A stretch of DNA of 64,000 nucleotides from the NCBI GenBank assembly GCA_035544875.1, contig DASZZP010000127.1:1-64000 (forward strand), given 5' to 3'. This document shows, one piece after another, positions 45,113-55,805 of the stretch. The stretch comes from JASLEW01 sp035544875. Lineage in GTDB: Bacteria > Acidobacteriota > Thermoanaerobaculia > Multivoradales > UBA5704. Under the pieces are notes generated by a model, which did not search any database, was not told where the DNA came from, and was given only the letters and a program-made list of their open reading frames with translations. Both the position numbers and the translations under genes were made by a program. The number at the start of each line of letters is the position of its first letter. Positions within the stretch are counted from its first letter, which is position 1.

Positions 45113-46618
45113 TCAGTTGATGTCGCCCCGGCCGCTGCCGCGCCTGCCGGGGCGCGGCTTCAGGAGCTGGAACTTGAGCATCTCCTTGTAGCTCACCTGG
45201 CTGTCGATGTCGTTGCGCGCCAGCTTGAGGTGCTGGTGCAGCCCCTCGAGCACCATCTCGGCGGCCAGGGCCCGCTCCTCGCGGCTGCGGCCGTGGCGCG
45301 CCGCCACCTCGGCCAGGCCCGGGATCTTGCGCATCTCGGCTTCGTACTCGGCGAACGACTGCTCGTCCGAGAGGGTCACCGCGTTGCCTTCGGCGAACCA
45401 GCGGACGATCGGCGCGTAGGGACCCTTGTCGTCGTCGCCGCCGCTGCCCAGCTCCTTGCCGACCTCGGGAAAGCGGGCATCGAAGAGCTTCTTGACCGCC
45501 AGCCCGATCAGGCGGCGCGCCACCACCTCGGCCCCCTGCTGCTCGCCCTCGTAGACCATCTCGACCTTGCCGGTGATGGCCGGCAGCAGCATCTGCAGGT
45601 CGCAGAGCCGGGGGTGGACCGGGTTGTCGCTGGTGGCGAGCGCCCGGCGCTCCAGGTTCGAGGTCAGCAGCTCGATCGCCGAGATGGCCACCCGGGCGCT
45701 GACCCCCGAGGACTGGTCGACAAGGTCGCTCTCGCGAGCGGCGAAGCTGATCTCCTCGATCAGGCGGCGGAACTCGTCGGGGATGACCACCGCCGGGAGG
45801 TCGCGCTCGGTCCACGCTTCCTGGCGAGTGATGTCGGCGGCGACCTCGATATCGGGCGGGTAGTGGGTGAGGATCTGCGACGAGATGCGGTCCTTGAGCG
45901 GCGTGATGATGCTGCCGCGGTTGGTGTAGTCCTCCGGGTTGGCGGAGAACACCAGCAGCAGGTCGAGCGGAATGCGCACCGGGAAGCCGCGAATCTGCAG
46001 GTCGCGCTCTTCGAGGATGTTGAACAGCCCCACCTGGATGCGCGGCGACAGGTCGGGGAGCTCGTTGATGGCGAAGATGCCGCGGTTGGTGCGCGGCACG
46101 ATGCCGAAGTGGATCACTTCGGGGTCGGCAAAGGTGAGCTTGCGGGTGGCCGCCTTGATCGGATCGATGTCGCCCAGCAGGTCGGCGATCGAGACGTCCG
46201 GGGTCGCCAGCTTCTCGTTGTAGCGCTCCTCGCGCGCCAGCCATTCGACCGGCGCCTCGTCGCCGGCCTCGGCCACCAGCCGGCGGCCGGTCGTCGAGAT
46301 CGGGCACAGCGGGTCGTCGTTGAGCTCCGAGCCGGCGAGCACCGGCACCTCGGGGTCGAGCAGCGTGACCAGCGAGCGCAGGATGCGTGTCTTGGCCTGG
46401 CCGCGCAGGCCGAGCAGGATGAAGTCGTGGCCGGCGAGCAGCGCGTTGACCACCGCCGGGATGACCGTGCGGTCGTAGCCCAGGATGCCGGGGAAAAGCG
46501 GGCCGCCGCCGGCCAGGCGCTCGCGCAAGTTGTCGCGCAGCTCCTGTTTAACCGAGCGCGGTCGGTAGCCGGCCGCCTTGAGCGCTCCCAGCGTGTTGAC
46601 GGCGGAGACCTTGGGCAT
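45113..46618 (-). CDS. MoxR/Mg-chelatase-like AAA+ ATPase
   Basis: A 501-aa AAA+ ATPase. Walker A is GLRGQAKT in FILLGLRGQAKTRIL, the Walker B region is RGIFAINELPDL (Asn-Glu instead of the usual Asp-Glu), sensor 1 is LLVFSANPEDYTNRG and the arginine-finger region is LKDRISSQILTHYP. The C-terminal ~150 residues are unique to this subgroup. With the downstream VWA protein it forms a ChlI/ChlD-like pair. ATG 46618 overlaps the trxB stop. It is not gvpN, although both are MoxR-like. Confidence 0.9.
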   Translation of the reverse strand: MPKVSAVNTLGALKAAGYRPRSVKQELRDNLRERLAGGGPLFPGILGYDRTVIPAVVNALLAGHDFILLGLRGQAKTRILRSLVTLLDPEVPVLAGSELNDDPLCPISTTGRRLVAEAGDEAPVEWLAREERYNEKLATPDVSIADLLGDIDPIKAATRKLTFADPEVIHFGIVPRTNRGIFAINELPDLSPRIQVGLFNILEERDLQIRGFPVRIPLDLLLVFSANPEDYTNRGSIITPLKDRISSQILTHYPPDIEVAADITRQEAWTERDLPAVVIPDEFRRLIEEISFAARESDLVDQSSGVSARVAISAIELLTSNLERRALATSDNPVHPRLCDLQMLLPAITGKVEMVYEGEQQGAEVVARRLIGLAVKKLFDARFPEVGKELGSGGDDDKGPYAPIVRWFAEGNAVTLSDEQSFAEYEAEMRKIPGLAEVAARHGRSREERALAAEMVLEGLHQHLKLARNDIDSQVSYKEMLKFQLLKPRPGRRGSGRGDIN

Positions 46619-47598
46619 CAGTCGTGCGGCTCCTCGAGCCAGCGCTCGGCGTCGATGGCGGCCCGGCAGCCGGTGCCGGCGGCGGTCACCGCCTGGCGGT
46701 AGCTGGGGTCCATGGCGTCTCCCGAGGCGAAGACCCCGGGGACGTTGGTCTTGCTGGTCGGCTCTGCCACCTTGATGTAGCCGACCTCGTTCATCTCCAG
46801 CTGGCCGGCGAAGATGGCGGTGTTGGGCTGGTGGCCGATGGCGAAGAAGACTCCCTGGGTGGGGTAGTCGGAGGCCTCGCCGGTGCGCAGGTTGTGCAGC
46901 TTGACGGCGCTGACCCCGCCCTCGCGGGCGCCGACAATGTCGGTGACCACGCTGTCCCAGATCCAGGCGATCTTGGGGTTGGCGAGCGCCCGGTCCTGCA
47001 TGATCTTGGAGGCCCGCAGCACATCGCGGCGGTGAATGACGGTGACCCGGGTCGCGAATTTGGTAACGTAGATCGCCTCTTCCATCGCCGAGTCGCCGCC
47101 GCCGATCACCACCACCTCCTTGCCGCGGAAAAAGAAGCCGTCGCAGGTGGCGCATGCCGAGACGCCGTAGCCCATCAGCTCATGCTGGGCCGGCAGGCCG
47201 GGGAGCTTGGCCGTCGCCCCGGTGGCGACGATCAGGGCGTCGCAGCGGTAGGTCGCTTCCTCGGTGCGGACGACGAAGGGGCGGGTCGAGAGGTCGACCT
47301 CCCGGGCCGCCTCGAAGCGGACGACGGCGCCGAAGCGCCGGGCCTGCTCGCGCATCTTGTCGATCAGCTCGGGCCCGAGAATGCCCTCGGGGAAGCCGGG
47401 GTAGTTCTCGACGTCGGTGGTGATGGTCAGCTGGCCGCCGGGGTGGTCGCCCTCGAGGACGAGCGGCGCCAGGTCGGCGCGCGCCGTGTACAGGGCGGCG
47501 GTAAGGCCGGCCGGCCCGGAGCCCAGGATGATGACCCGACGGTGCGACAGCTGCTCGACCTGCGCCGCGAGCGGTTGCAACGGTTCGACAGTCGACAT
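46618..47598 (-). CDS. trxB: Thioredoxin-disulfide reductase
   Basis: A 326-aa flavoprotein that transfers electrons from NADPH to thioredoxin. The FAD motif is VIILGSGPAGLTAALYTARA, the redox-active pair is CATC in SACATCDGFFF, the NADPH motif is VVVIGGGDSAMEEA and the C-terminal FAD segment is GVFASGDAMDPSYRQAVTAAGTGCRAA. ATG 47598 (MSTVEPLQPL) gives the normal length; the frame upstream has no homology. It leads an operon with moxR, VWA and sulfatase-like genes, an unusual association. Confidence 0.96.
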   Translation of the reverse strand: MSTVEPLQPLAAQVEQLSHRRVIILGSGPAGLTAALYTARADLAPLVLEGDHPGGQLTITTDVENYPGFPEGILGPELIDKMREQARRFGAVVRFEAAREVDLSTRPFVVRTEEATYRCDALIVATGATAKLPGLPAQHELMGYGVSACATCDGFFFRGKEVVVIGGGDSAMEEAIYVTKFATRVTVIHRRDVLRASKIMQDRALANPKIAWIWDSVVTDIVGAREGGVSAVKLHNLRTGEASDYPTQGVFFAIGHQPNTAIFAGQLEMNEVGYIKVAEPTSKTNVPGVFASGDAMDPSYRQAVTAAGTGCRAAIDAERWLEEPHD

Positions 47599-47886
47599 GG
47601 GGAAGGCTCTCCACTCTCCTCTTGGATGACGGGTGGTGCGACGACCGGGAGCGCGCGGCGGGCTGGCGAAGGTCGTGCGGCGTGGCCGCAGTATATAGCA
47701 GCGCCGCGCCACCTCATCCCCTTGGGTCGCCGCCGGACCGCACCGAGCCGTCTAGCCCCCTTGGGTATCGGCGAGGCCGGGCTGCGCCAGGCCGCGCCCG
47801 GCAGTCCATGACTAAAGCTACAACAAGGTCGCCCGCGGGCCCCATTCCGCGCCGGCCGGCCGGGGTAGTGGGGTAAAGTCGCAGCG
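47599..47886. other. Divergent trxB/sdaA intergenic region
   Basis: This 288-bp gap must contain both promoters. I see no convincing -35/-10 pairs, operator or riboswitch in it. Confidence 0.4.
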
Positions 47887-49299
<1,413 letters not shown>

Positions 49300-49362
49300 G
49301 GGGCGAGCTACCGCCGCAAAGCCGCCGAGAGAGGCAGCAGTGTCAGCGCGAGTAGCTGCGGA

Positions 49363-49944
49363 TCACTGAAGCGCCAAGGGAGGTCGGCACCACTCGTCAC
49401 TCTTGTTGGTGCGGCAGAAACCGGTAAACAGAGGACCGAGTTCGAAAAAGTGTGGTTGCGGTTGGTCAGGAAGTTTCACCGAGAGCCTCTCGAACGGCTC
49501 TTCGACGGGTAGAACTAGGGTCAGGCTGCTGGGCCTTACGGTGACCAGCCCACCGTGCTCCGCCGCGTTGACCTTTTCATAGGGTACGCTGAGTTTCAAC
49601 ACTCTCTTGTAGTCTGCCGCGGCGCTCTTCCCGTGAGCGCCCGCGGAAACGTCCTTTCGCAACGCTTCAACTTGCACCGGTCCTCCCGGGCCGTGTGGGC
49701 TTGGGGCCAGGGCCCTGGGCAACGAGACGATTCTGGCAGCGGTCTGTCTCAGGTTCTGCCCGTCGATTGTCAGGGTAACAACGACGACCCGTCGCAGTCC
49801 CTGGTTGACCGTGTCATCCTCTGCTCGAACCGGCACCGGCTTGGTGGTGCTCTCGGCGGGCGCGGCTGTGGGCCCGGCACTGGCGGTGCCGACTACGAGA
49901 GCGGCGAGCCAGCAAGCGAGTGGTATCATCTCCCTCACTCTCAT
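49363..49944 (-). CDS. Small exported protein, fourth gene of CHAT operon
   Basis: A 193-aa protein with a Sec signal (MRVREMIPLACWLAALVVGTASA). The mature part has two beta-rich stretches (LRRVVVVTLTIDGQNLRQTAARIVSLP and GGLVTVRPSSLTLVLPVEEPFERLSVKLP) and ends with two Cys (FCRTNKSDEWCRP), possibly a disulfide. I recognise no family. ATG 49944 overlaps the upstream M64-like gene stop (TGATG); an ATG at 49929 is the alternative. It probably functions with the metallopeptidase and CHAT protein of the same operon. Confidence 0.72.
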   Translation of the reverse strand: MRVREMIPLACWLAALVVGTASAGPTAAPAESTTKPVPVRAEDDTVNQGLRRVVVVTLTIDGQNLRQTAARIVSLPRALAPSPHGPGGPVQVEALRKDVSAGAHGKSAAADYKRVLKLSVPYEKVNAAEHGGLVTVRPSSLTLVLPVEEPFERLSVKLPDQPQPHFFELGPLFTGFCRTNKSDEWCRPPLALQ

Positions 49945-51065
49945 CAAGGATAGCAGACGGTCTGACACTTCGCGAGCCGTGCCTCGACGCACTGCCTCGC
50001 TGCAAGTGTCCAGTACCCGTCCTTATTTCCGGAAACATCTGCCATGATTTCCAGCCCATCGCCGGACAGATGCCAATAATTAGAAGCCGAGATCTGCCCG
50101 CATTGGCCTCCATTCAAGGCACTGTTTCTTCCATAATCTTCACACTCGGCCTTGCTTTGGAAGAGGTTTCGACACTTGTCGCCCGTCCAATGCCCTCCGC
50201 CGGGATACTCATCGCCGAGAGCATGGAGGAAATGACCGCTCTCGTGCACAAAGAGGTAGTCGCTTCCCATTGAGACGCCATTGACCGACCCCGATCCCTG
50301 CAGATGGACGTCTGCGCAGTCGCCTATCGCCTCCCTATGGAGTATCACGGCACCGGTGAGCACCTGGTCCATCCCTGTTGCGTCACCGAGGAACTTGCGG
50401 ATGCAACCGGCGACGACTCCGGCACCAGTAGGTCCCACCCATACGTTGAAACGTTCCCGGGCGTCGGCGTAGGACTTGGCGAACGGCGAGGTGCCCCAAA
50501 AAACGCTCTTAATGATTGCAGCCACATCACTAGTGAAGCTCGGATACGCATCATCTGTGTAGTCTTCGTTCGGGAAGAAGCCGATGTTGATGGTGGATCC
50601 CTCAGGCCTGTGGCTGTGCCAGACGATGGGTCGCAGCAGTCTCATGGGCGAGAGAGGCGCCACCAGAAAAGTGACTTCCTCGTCGGCTATGGTCTTTCGC
50701 GCTGCTGTTGTCGCCGTGGCTTGGTAGGTGACGAGCGTGCCGCTATCGAACTTTTGGGTGTAGGTACATGGTCGATCGCCGAATGGACAGTTCTGCGTCA
50801 CCGACACTGCGTTCTGCCGGCCAGGAGCAAGACTTGCGATTGTTCCGTTGTTCAGTGTAGGGCCTGTCGCCTTGCCCCAAATAATGACGATCGACATGCT
50901 AGTGACGGCTGGATCGGAGAGCCGCGCCTCGATGGTCACCGATTGCATGCCATCCGGTATCAGTGGCGAGTGACTGCTGAAAGCGACTCCGATCGCGTGG
51001 CCAGGGGTCGAAAGCCACAGGAAGGCGATTGCAAGCGACGGCGGAAAAGCAAGAGGAGACGGCAT
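49944..51065 (-). CDS. Exported M64-like zinc metallopeptidase
   Basis: A 373-aa secreted protein with a signal peptide (LAFPPSLAIAFLWLSTPGHA). The active-site string YLFVHESGHFLHALGDEY fits the IgA-peptidase M64 consensus HExxH-x6-D-E-Y, around residue 277. An N-terminal beta domain (about 25-130) precedes the peptidase domain (INIGFFPNEDYTDD onward, a typical M64 start). A Cys-rich C-terminus (CRNLFQSKAECEDYG, then CQTVCYP) suggests disulfides outside the cytoplasm. It is the third gene of the CHAT operon, 34 nt after the previous stop. The substrate is unknown. Confidence 0.82.
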   Translation of the reverse strand: MPSPLAFPPSLAIAFLWLSTPGHAIGVAFSSHSPLIPDGMQSVTIEARLSDPAVTSMSIVIIWGKATGPTLNNGTIASLAPGRQNAVSVTQNCPFGDRPCTYTQKFDSGTLVTYQATATTAARKTIADEEVTFLVAPLSPMRLLRPIVWHSHRPEGSTINIGFFPNEDYTDDAYPSFTSDVAAIIKSVFWGTSPFAKSYADARERFNVWVGPTGAGVVAGCIRKFLGDATGMDQVLTGAVILHREAIGDCADVHLQGSGSVNGVSMGSDYLFVHESGHFLHALGDEYPGGGHWTGDKCRNLFQSKAECEDYGRNSALNGGQCGQISASNYWHLSGDGLEIMADVSGNKDGYWTLAARQCVEARLAKCQTVCYP

Positions 51066-51099
51066 TGCTTTGATCCTGTGGTCCTCTCTCCGGTGTTGA

Positions 51100-52260
51100 C
51101 TAGTGAGGAGGCCAAGGCGGGAACTTCTGCGCGCCGCAGGCGGTTTTGTTACCTGGGTAGCATCCTTCCTCCTTCTTGCACTCTTTACAGCTGTCTGAGA
51201 CGAACCTGGCCTCGTCGTCTGCGCTCGCCATCACCTTGTTTTTCGTATTGACAAAATTGAGCAGCGGACAACCCTCCGCAGTCTTTGGATCCGGCTGGAT
51301 CCTTTCGTACGGCAGGCATGTCTTGGTTGCGTGGGGAATAGGACGCTTCGCTAGCGGCAACGGCTTTCCTTTTGCATCACGCGCCGCTATGTTGTAGTAG
51401 AGCTCGAAATGCTTACCAAGGTCATGGTCGTTGCATTTGTCGAAGTGATCCTCTTTCTCCCCCGGCACATTCACCACCCAGATGTTGACGAAGGCACGCT
51501 TCCCGGGCGAAAGGACAATCTCAGATTCCGCTGATTCTTTGATGCTGGAGAGATGAAGCGTCACGTTCGAAGTGCGTGGCAGCGTGAACGCGACCATCAC
51601 GGCGTCGGCCAACGCTTGCGAGCCTAGGCCTTTGAGGCGCGCCTTGAATAGCGGTGCGAACTTGTAAGAACAGACGCTCTTCGTGCCGCCATCAGCCACC
51701 GCCTCCGTTAGGTGGCAGCTCGAGATGTTGCCGTTGGGGATGATCGCGCGGGCCGCGATCGGACAGATGCCGGGACGGCCGGAGAGGCAGTTCCTGTCGA
51801 TGGTGTAGCCAGCCTGGGTTCCTGCCACCCAGGAGAACGAGGTTGAGTCATGGGCGTTGACGGGCAAGGGGGGCGCCCGCTTCTTGCGAGTTGCGAATTG
51901 CAGCCTGGCCGCGTCGGCTGGAGTAGTGAAGGTTATTTGTTGGTCGAGAAGCGAGAAGGGGCCATTGACATTGCTAACCAGCCCGTCCTCCGTGGAGGGA
52001 TTGCAGGGAGTACCCTGAAATGCCTTTCCGAGCTCGGCGTCGGCTTTGCAGTCATAGCTACCGTGCTTGCAGGAGTCGGCTTCGACGAACAGGGCTGGAA
52101 GGTGCGGTGGTATTCTGCATCCGTCCGATGCAAAGACCGGTCCCCGCACGTCGGGGAGCAGGACCTTTAGGGACAGAGGGGCGCCGGGCTGGGCTGGGTT
52201 GATGGGCACGAATGCCACGAGGCCGACGAAAATGATACGTACGATGAAGGTCTCGATCAT
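51100..52260 (-). CDS. Exported protein of unknown family, second gene of CHAT operon
   Basis: A 386-aa protein. ATG 52260 is fixed by an AAAGGAGG Shine-Dalgarno 7 nt upstream and 11 nt after the CHAT gene stop. The N-terminus is hydrophobic (IVRIIFVGLVAFVPI), a signal or anchor. The remainder is beta-rich with many Cys: FASDGCRIPPHLPALFVEADSC in the first part and SDSCKECKKEEGCYP near the end, suggesting disulfides or metal binding. I recognise no domain. Position makes it a candidate partner or substrate of the CHAT protease. Confidence 0.75.
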   Translation of the reverse strand: MIETFIVRIIFVGLVAFVPINPAQPGAPLSLKVLLPDVRGPVFASDGCRIPPHLPALFVEADSCKHGSYDCKADAELGKAFQGTPCNPSTEDGLVSNVNGPFSLLDQQITFTTPADAARLQFATRKKRAPPLPVNAHDSTSFSWVAGTQAGYTIDRNCLSGRPGICPIAARAIIPNGNISSCHLTEAVADGGTKSVCSYKFAPLFKARLKGLGSQALADAVMVAFTLPRTSNVTLHLSSIKESAESEIVLSPGKRAFVNIWVVNVPGEKEDHFDKCNDHDLGKHFELYYNIAARDAKGKPLPLAKRPIPHATKTCLPYERIQPDPKTAEGCPLLNFVNTKNKVMASADDEARFVSDSCKECKKEEGCYPGNKTACGAQKFPPWPPH

Positions 52261-52271
52261 AACTTCCTCCT

Positions 52272-55200
52272 TTAGTTGATCGGTCCTGCGGAAGAGCCGC
52301 CAATGATCTCGAAAGCAGCCCACGCGTGGGGCGCCCGCCCCGAAGGATCGGCGCTCCGGAGCAGGTCGATGACGGTGAAGCGCAGGGCAGCAGCGGGGTC
52401 GATGCCGCTTGTGATGTAGGTATGGAAGCGATCGAAGAGCTGGGATGCCGCGCGATCGTCGACCCGCCAGAGGCTAGCCAGGACGGTGGGTACCCCGGCG
52501 GCCAGAAGAGGGAGCGAGAAGCCGAGGACTCCTTCGCTCGGCGAGCTAGGACCACGCGCCGTGTCGCAGGCGGAAAGCACTACGAGGCGAGTGTGTTCCA
52601 GACGGTTGCCGAGCAGCTCGTTGGCATAGAGGATTCCGCGATCGCCGTTCCGTGGGTCCGGTGCGAGGAGCAGAGAAGAGAGGAAAGGGCTCCTGAGATT
52701 TGGCAGCGAGTGCCCCGCGAAATGGATCACGTCGTTGTCTACGGCGGCGTGGAGGAATAGGTCCTTCGTGGCACGCTCGTCGAGGAGGATCGTCGCCTTG
52801 CTGTAGTGGGCGGCCACCGCTCGCGCCTCGGCGGCGCTGCCGGGCAGCATTTGAAGATCGAGAAAGAGATCACGCCGAACGCGTGGGTCGCCGACGGCCA
52901 AGACGGTGCGAGGCGGCCGTTGAAAGAGCTTACGGCAGCGCCGGAAGCAATGGAGGAAGGCTCTTGCACTTGGAGCGATCACGACCGGAGTATCCTCGAT
53001 CACGAAGCGGGCGGTCGCGGCGTTGCGCAACGCCGCGAACGGAACGCCGTAGAGCGAAGCATCAGGAATGACTACGAGCAGTGAGCCGGGCGTGATGAAG
53101 GAGCGGACCGGACCGAGAAGGAGAGTGTGGAGATAGGCAGAGAGCCGGTCGAATCGCGCTTCATCGTTCGCATGTTCGAGGAGTTGGATGGCGTGCGTGA
53201 GACGGCGAGTGTCGACGGCGATCTGACGCATCGCCAGGAAGCCCCGACGCATAACCCAGATCGCCATGCGATCACCACCACCTAGCCAGTACTCAACGAT
53301 CGTAGTGTTGGGGGGTATCTCGGTGCTCAAGCGAGAGGCATCGAAGACGCTGGTGTTGTTCGGAGCCGGTAACGCTTCATCAACCTGTCCGTCCCCGCGC
53401 GCCAAGGCGTCGAAGAGCGTGCGCGAGCGCGAGCGCTCAAGGTAGGAAAGAGCAGCCACCGAATCGTTCTTGCGCTCGATCTGAAAGCGGATGATCTCAG
53501 CGAACAGATCATGGACTTGGTCCAGGTAAGAGATTCGCTCGCTGTCGTCGGCGATTCCGCCACGCTGCAGGTCGCACTCCTCGATTCCGGCCGATAGGCT
53601 CTGGCCAGCTCGGTGGTCATCGCCGCGCGCCAGATCCAGGCGTGCTCGGGCGAGGTAGATTCGAGGCAAGAAGAATCGATAGTCGGTCTTCTGGGCGATC
53701 CGCAGTGCAGTGTCCAAGGCTGTAAGGGCGGCAGCAGGGTCGCTCTCCGCGCGGACAGTCCCCTCGACGAGGGCGGTCTCGCCCGCTGCGCCTTCGCGAA
53801 CGTCAGTGTCAGTGATGCGCGCTACGAAGCCCTTAGCGATGTCGAGATCCCGAAGAGCCAATTCGGTTCGCCCAAGGCGCTGCAGCAACTGCGCACGCTG
53901 TCGTAGCGTGGCAGCAATAGGAGCGGCTTCCCCTGCGGCTCGGATCTGGGGTAGAAGCTCGTTCTCGAAGTACAGGGCGGCGCGGGCCTCGCCTTCGGCG
54001 AACAGGGCGGAGGCAGCCTCGTCGAGAGTCATCATCAAGCGCTGGGGGTCGAGTAGCCGGCGGAGGGCGGCCAAGGCGCGGAAGCGATGCTCCCAAGAGC
54101 CTCGGGTGTCGCCGACCAGACTGAGGCTCGAAGCGATGAGGGTGTGGATCGCCAGCGCATTGCCGGTTTCACCACTGTGCTCGAATCTCGCAAGGGCAGC
54201 GGAGTAGGCGGCGAGCGATTCGGTCGGACGTGCCTGGAGGAGTCGAATTGTCCCCGTTAGCCAGGATGCCCGTCCCTGCAGAGAGCTATAGCCGGTGCCC
54301 GCGGTACGCTCGAGGAGCTGGGCGAGCCGGGAGAGGGCCACCGTGTAGTCGGAGCGCTGGTAGTCGCATTGGGCGAGCCTGAATTCAGCCCAGCCAGCGA
54401 AGGGAGAGTTAGCGCGGGCCAGCGCGAGGCGCGCCGCGGAGAACTTCAGGGCGGCCTGCCGGTAATCGCGGCGCGCCAAGTCGAGCCCTTCGCCGTAGGC
54501 CAGGTGGCCAATCACTAGGTGCTCGAGGACAGCGGGCAAGCGGGCACGATCGATTGCAGCGATCGCATCGCGTAGCAGGGCATCGCCGTGCCAGTCAAGA
54601 GCCTCTGCGATGGCGCGCGCGATGCGGAGCTGGCGCTGGGCGGCTTCCGGGTCGCCCCTGCTGAGCGCGCTGGCCCAGCCCAGTAGGAGTTCCTCCTCAG
54701 CGTAGACACGCGCAAACTCAGGAAACCTGAGTGCTGTGTCCCTGGCGGTCGCCCTGCGGTCGCCCGGGCCGTTAGGCGAGAAATCCTGGAGCGACCGCCT
54801 CCAGATCTCGGTATCGGTCGGCTCAGCAAGGGCGCGGAGGCGCCGACGAGCCTCAGCCGACCAGTTCGAGCCCGAATCGATGGCGAGATAGGAGCCCCAT
54901 GCCTTCTGTGCCTCCTGCCTGAGCCCGAGGCGATCGAGAGCAAGCGCCAGGTTAAAGCGGGCCGCGGCGAGGTCTGGGCACTTCTCGAGCGCACGGTCAG
55001 CTGCGACGAGTGCGTGCACCAAATCATGTGGCTGCCCAGTGGCCGCGCGCGCGAGGTAGGCGGCCGCCAGGTCACTGAGTAGCGTTGCGTCGGGCGGTTC
55101 CTGAAGCACGGCTTTTTCGAACTGAGCGATGGCGGCTTCAGGGCGATGCGTGACTAGCAAGAAAAGAGCGGAATCCGCTAGAGCTCGCATGGAGGGCCGG

Positions 55201-55487
55201 TTTGTGGCCTCCCTCCTGATCCGGCGCACCGCCATGCGGAGGCGAAGGTTCGGAGGGTCAGAGCGACGCTCTGGAAGCGCGTAGGAGAGCCCGACAACAC
55301 GACCTGGGGTCGGTCGCAAAGGTCCTAGAGCAGCAATGAGGTCGGCTCGGGCTGATGAAAGACTTGGTGCGACGAACTGACCGCGAACGTGTAGCACTCC
55401 GATGACGACGAGACACGAAACCCCGCTAGCGACGAGAGAACCTACCACGCAACTCCGGCTAGAGCCTGATGTCATCTCCGGTGTCAT
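52272..55487 (-). CDS. Membrane-anchored TPR-CHAT protease
   Basis: A 1071-aa protein. It has a hydrophobic N-terminal anchor (SLVASGVSCLVVIGVLHV), then TPR repeats from about 85 to 700 (for example PEAAIAQFEKAVLQEPPDATLLSDLAAAYL and LAAARFNLALALDRLGLRQEAQKAW), and a C-terminal CHAT caspase-like domain. The catalytic dyad is His926 in VIHFAGHSLPN and Cys974 in LVVLSACDTARG. EGVLGFSLPLLAAGVPTVLASLW is also diagnostic. It is likely a protease gated by the TPR region. ATG 55487 is my choice; TTG 55514 would add 9 residues and ATG 55475 would remove 4. It is the first gene of a four-gene operon; no sigma factor is adjacent. Confidence 0.9.
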   Translation of the reverse strand: MTPEMTSGSSRSCVVGSLVASGVSCLVVIGVLHVRGQFVAPSLSSARADLIAALGPLRPTPGRVVGLSYALPERRSDPPNLRLRMAVRRIRREATNRPSMRALADSALFLLVTHRPEAAIAQFEKAVLQEPPDATLLSDLAAAYLARAATGQPHDLVHALVAADRALEKCPDLAAARFNLALALDRLGLRQEAQKAWGSYLAIDSGSNWSAEARRRLRALAEPTDTEIWRRSLQDFSPNGPGDRRATARDTALRFPEFARVYAEEELLLGWASALSRGDPEAAQRQLRIARAIAEALDWHGDALLRDAIAAIDRARLPAVLEHLVIGHLAYGEGLDLARRDYRQAALKFSAARLALARANSPFAGWAEFRLAQCDYQRSDYTVALSRLAQLLERTAGTGYSSLQGRASWLTGTIRLLQARPTESLAAYSAALARFEHSGETGNALAIHTLIASSLSLVGDTRGSWEHRFRALAALRRLLDPQRLMMTLDEAASALFAEGEARAALYFENELLPQIRAAGEAAPIAATLRQRAQLLQRLGRTELALRDLDIAKGFVARITDTDVREGAAGETALVEGTVRAESDPAAALTALDTALRIAQKTDYRFFLPRIYLARARLDLARGDDHRAGQSLSAGIEECDLQRGGIADDSERISYLDQVHDLFAEIIRFQIERKNDSVAALSYLERSRSRTLFDALARGDGQVDEALPAPNNTSVFDASRLSTEIPPNTTIVEYWLGGGDRMAIWVMRRGFLAMRQIAVDTRRLTHAIQLLEHANDEARFDRLSAYLHTLLLGPVRSFITPGSLLVVIPDASLYGVPFAALRNAATARFVIEDTPVVIAPSARAFLHCFRRCRKLFQRPPRTVLAVGDPRVRRDLFLDLQMLPGSAAEARAVAAHYSKATILLDERATKDLFLHAAVDNDVIHFAGHSLPNLRSPFLSSLLLAPDPRNGDRGILYANELLGNRLEHTRLVVLSACDTARGPSSPSEGVLGFSLPLLAAGVPTVLASLWRVDDRAASQLFDRFHTYITSGIDPAAALRFTVIDLLRSADPSGRAPHAWAAFEIIGGSSAGPIN

Positions 55488-55805
55488 CCTAGCGGAAGAC
55501 CGCACAACGACCAAACCGGAGATCTATTCCAATAGCAAAAGCAACCGCGCCAGAGCGATCGCAGAGCGGCAGTCATATCCAGTCGTGGCGCCTTTCTTCC
55601 GCACTGAGAAGGGGCGGCGCTTGGCGGCGACCGTCAGCCTTCCCGACCCTTGAAGCCGAGCGTCCCCCGGAGCGGCCCGCTAGTATTCTGGACGGACCCC
55701 GAATCGGTATTCCCACAGGTTCGCGGGTCGAGGCGTCGAGGTGACGTTCATGCAGCTAGAGTGCCGTCGTCGCAAGGTGGCAGGGCGAGGAGCCACCTTA
55801 GTCTG

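Noticed and set aside
45113..46618. MoxR-like ATPase as a displaced GvpN
   Set aside because: It is in an operon with trxB and a VWA partner 13 kb away and has a ChlI-like C-terminal region, not the GvpN layout.
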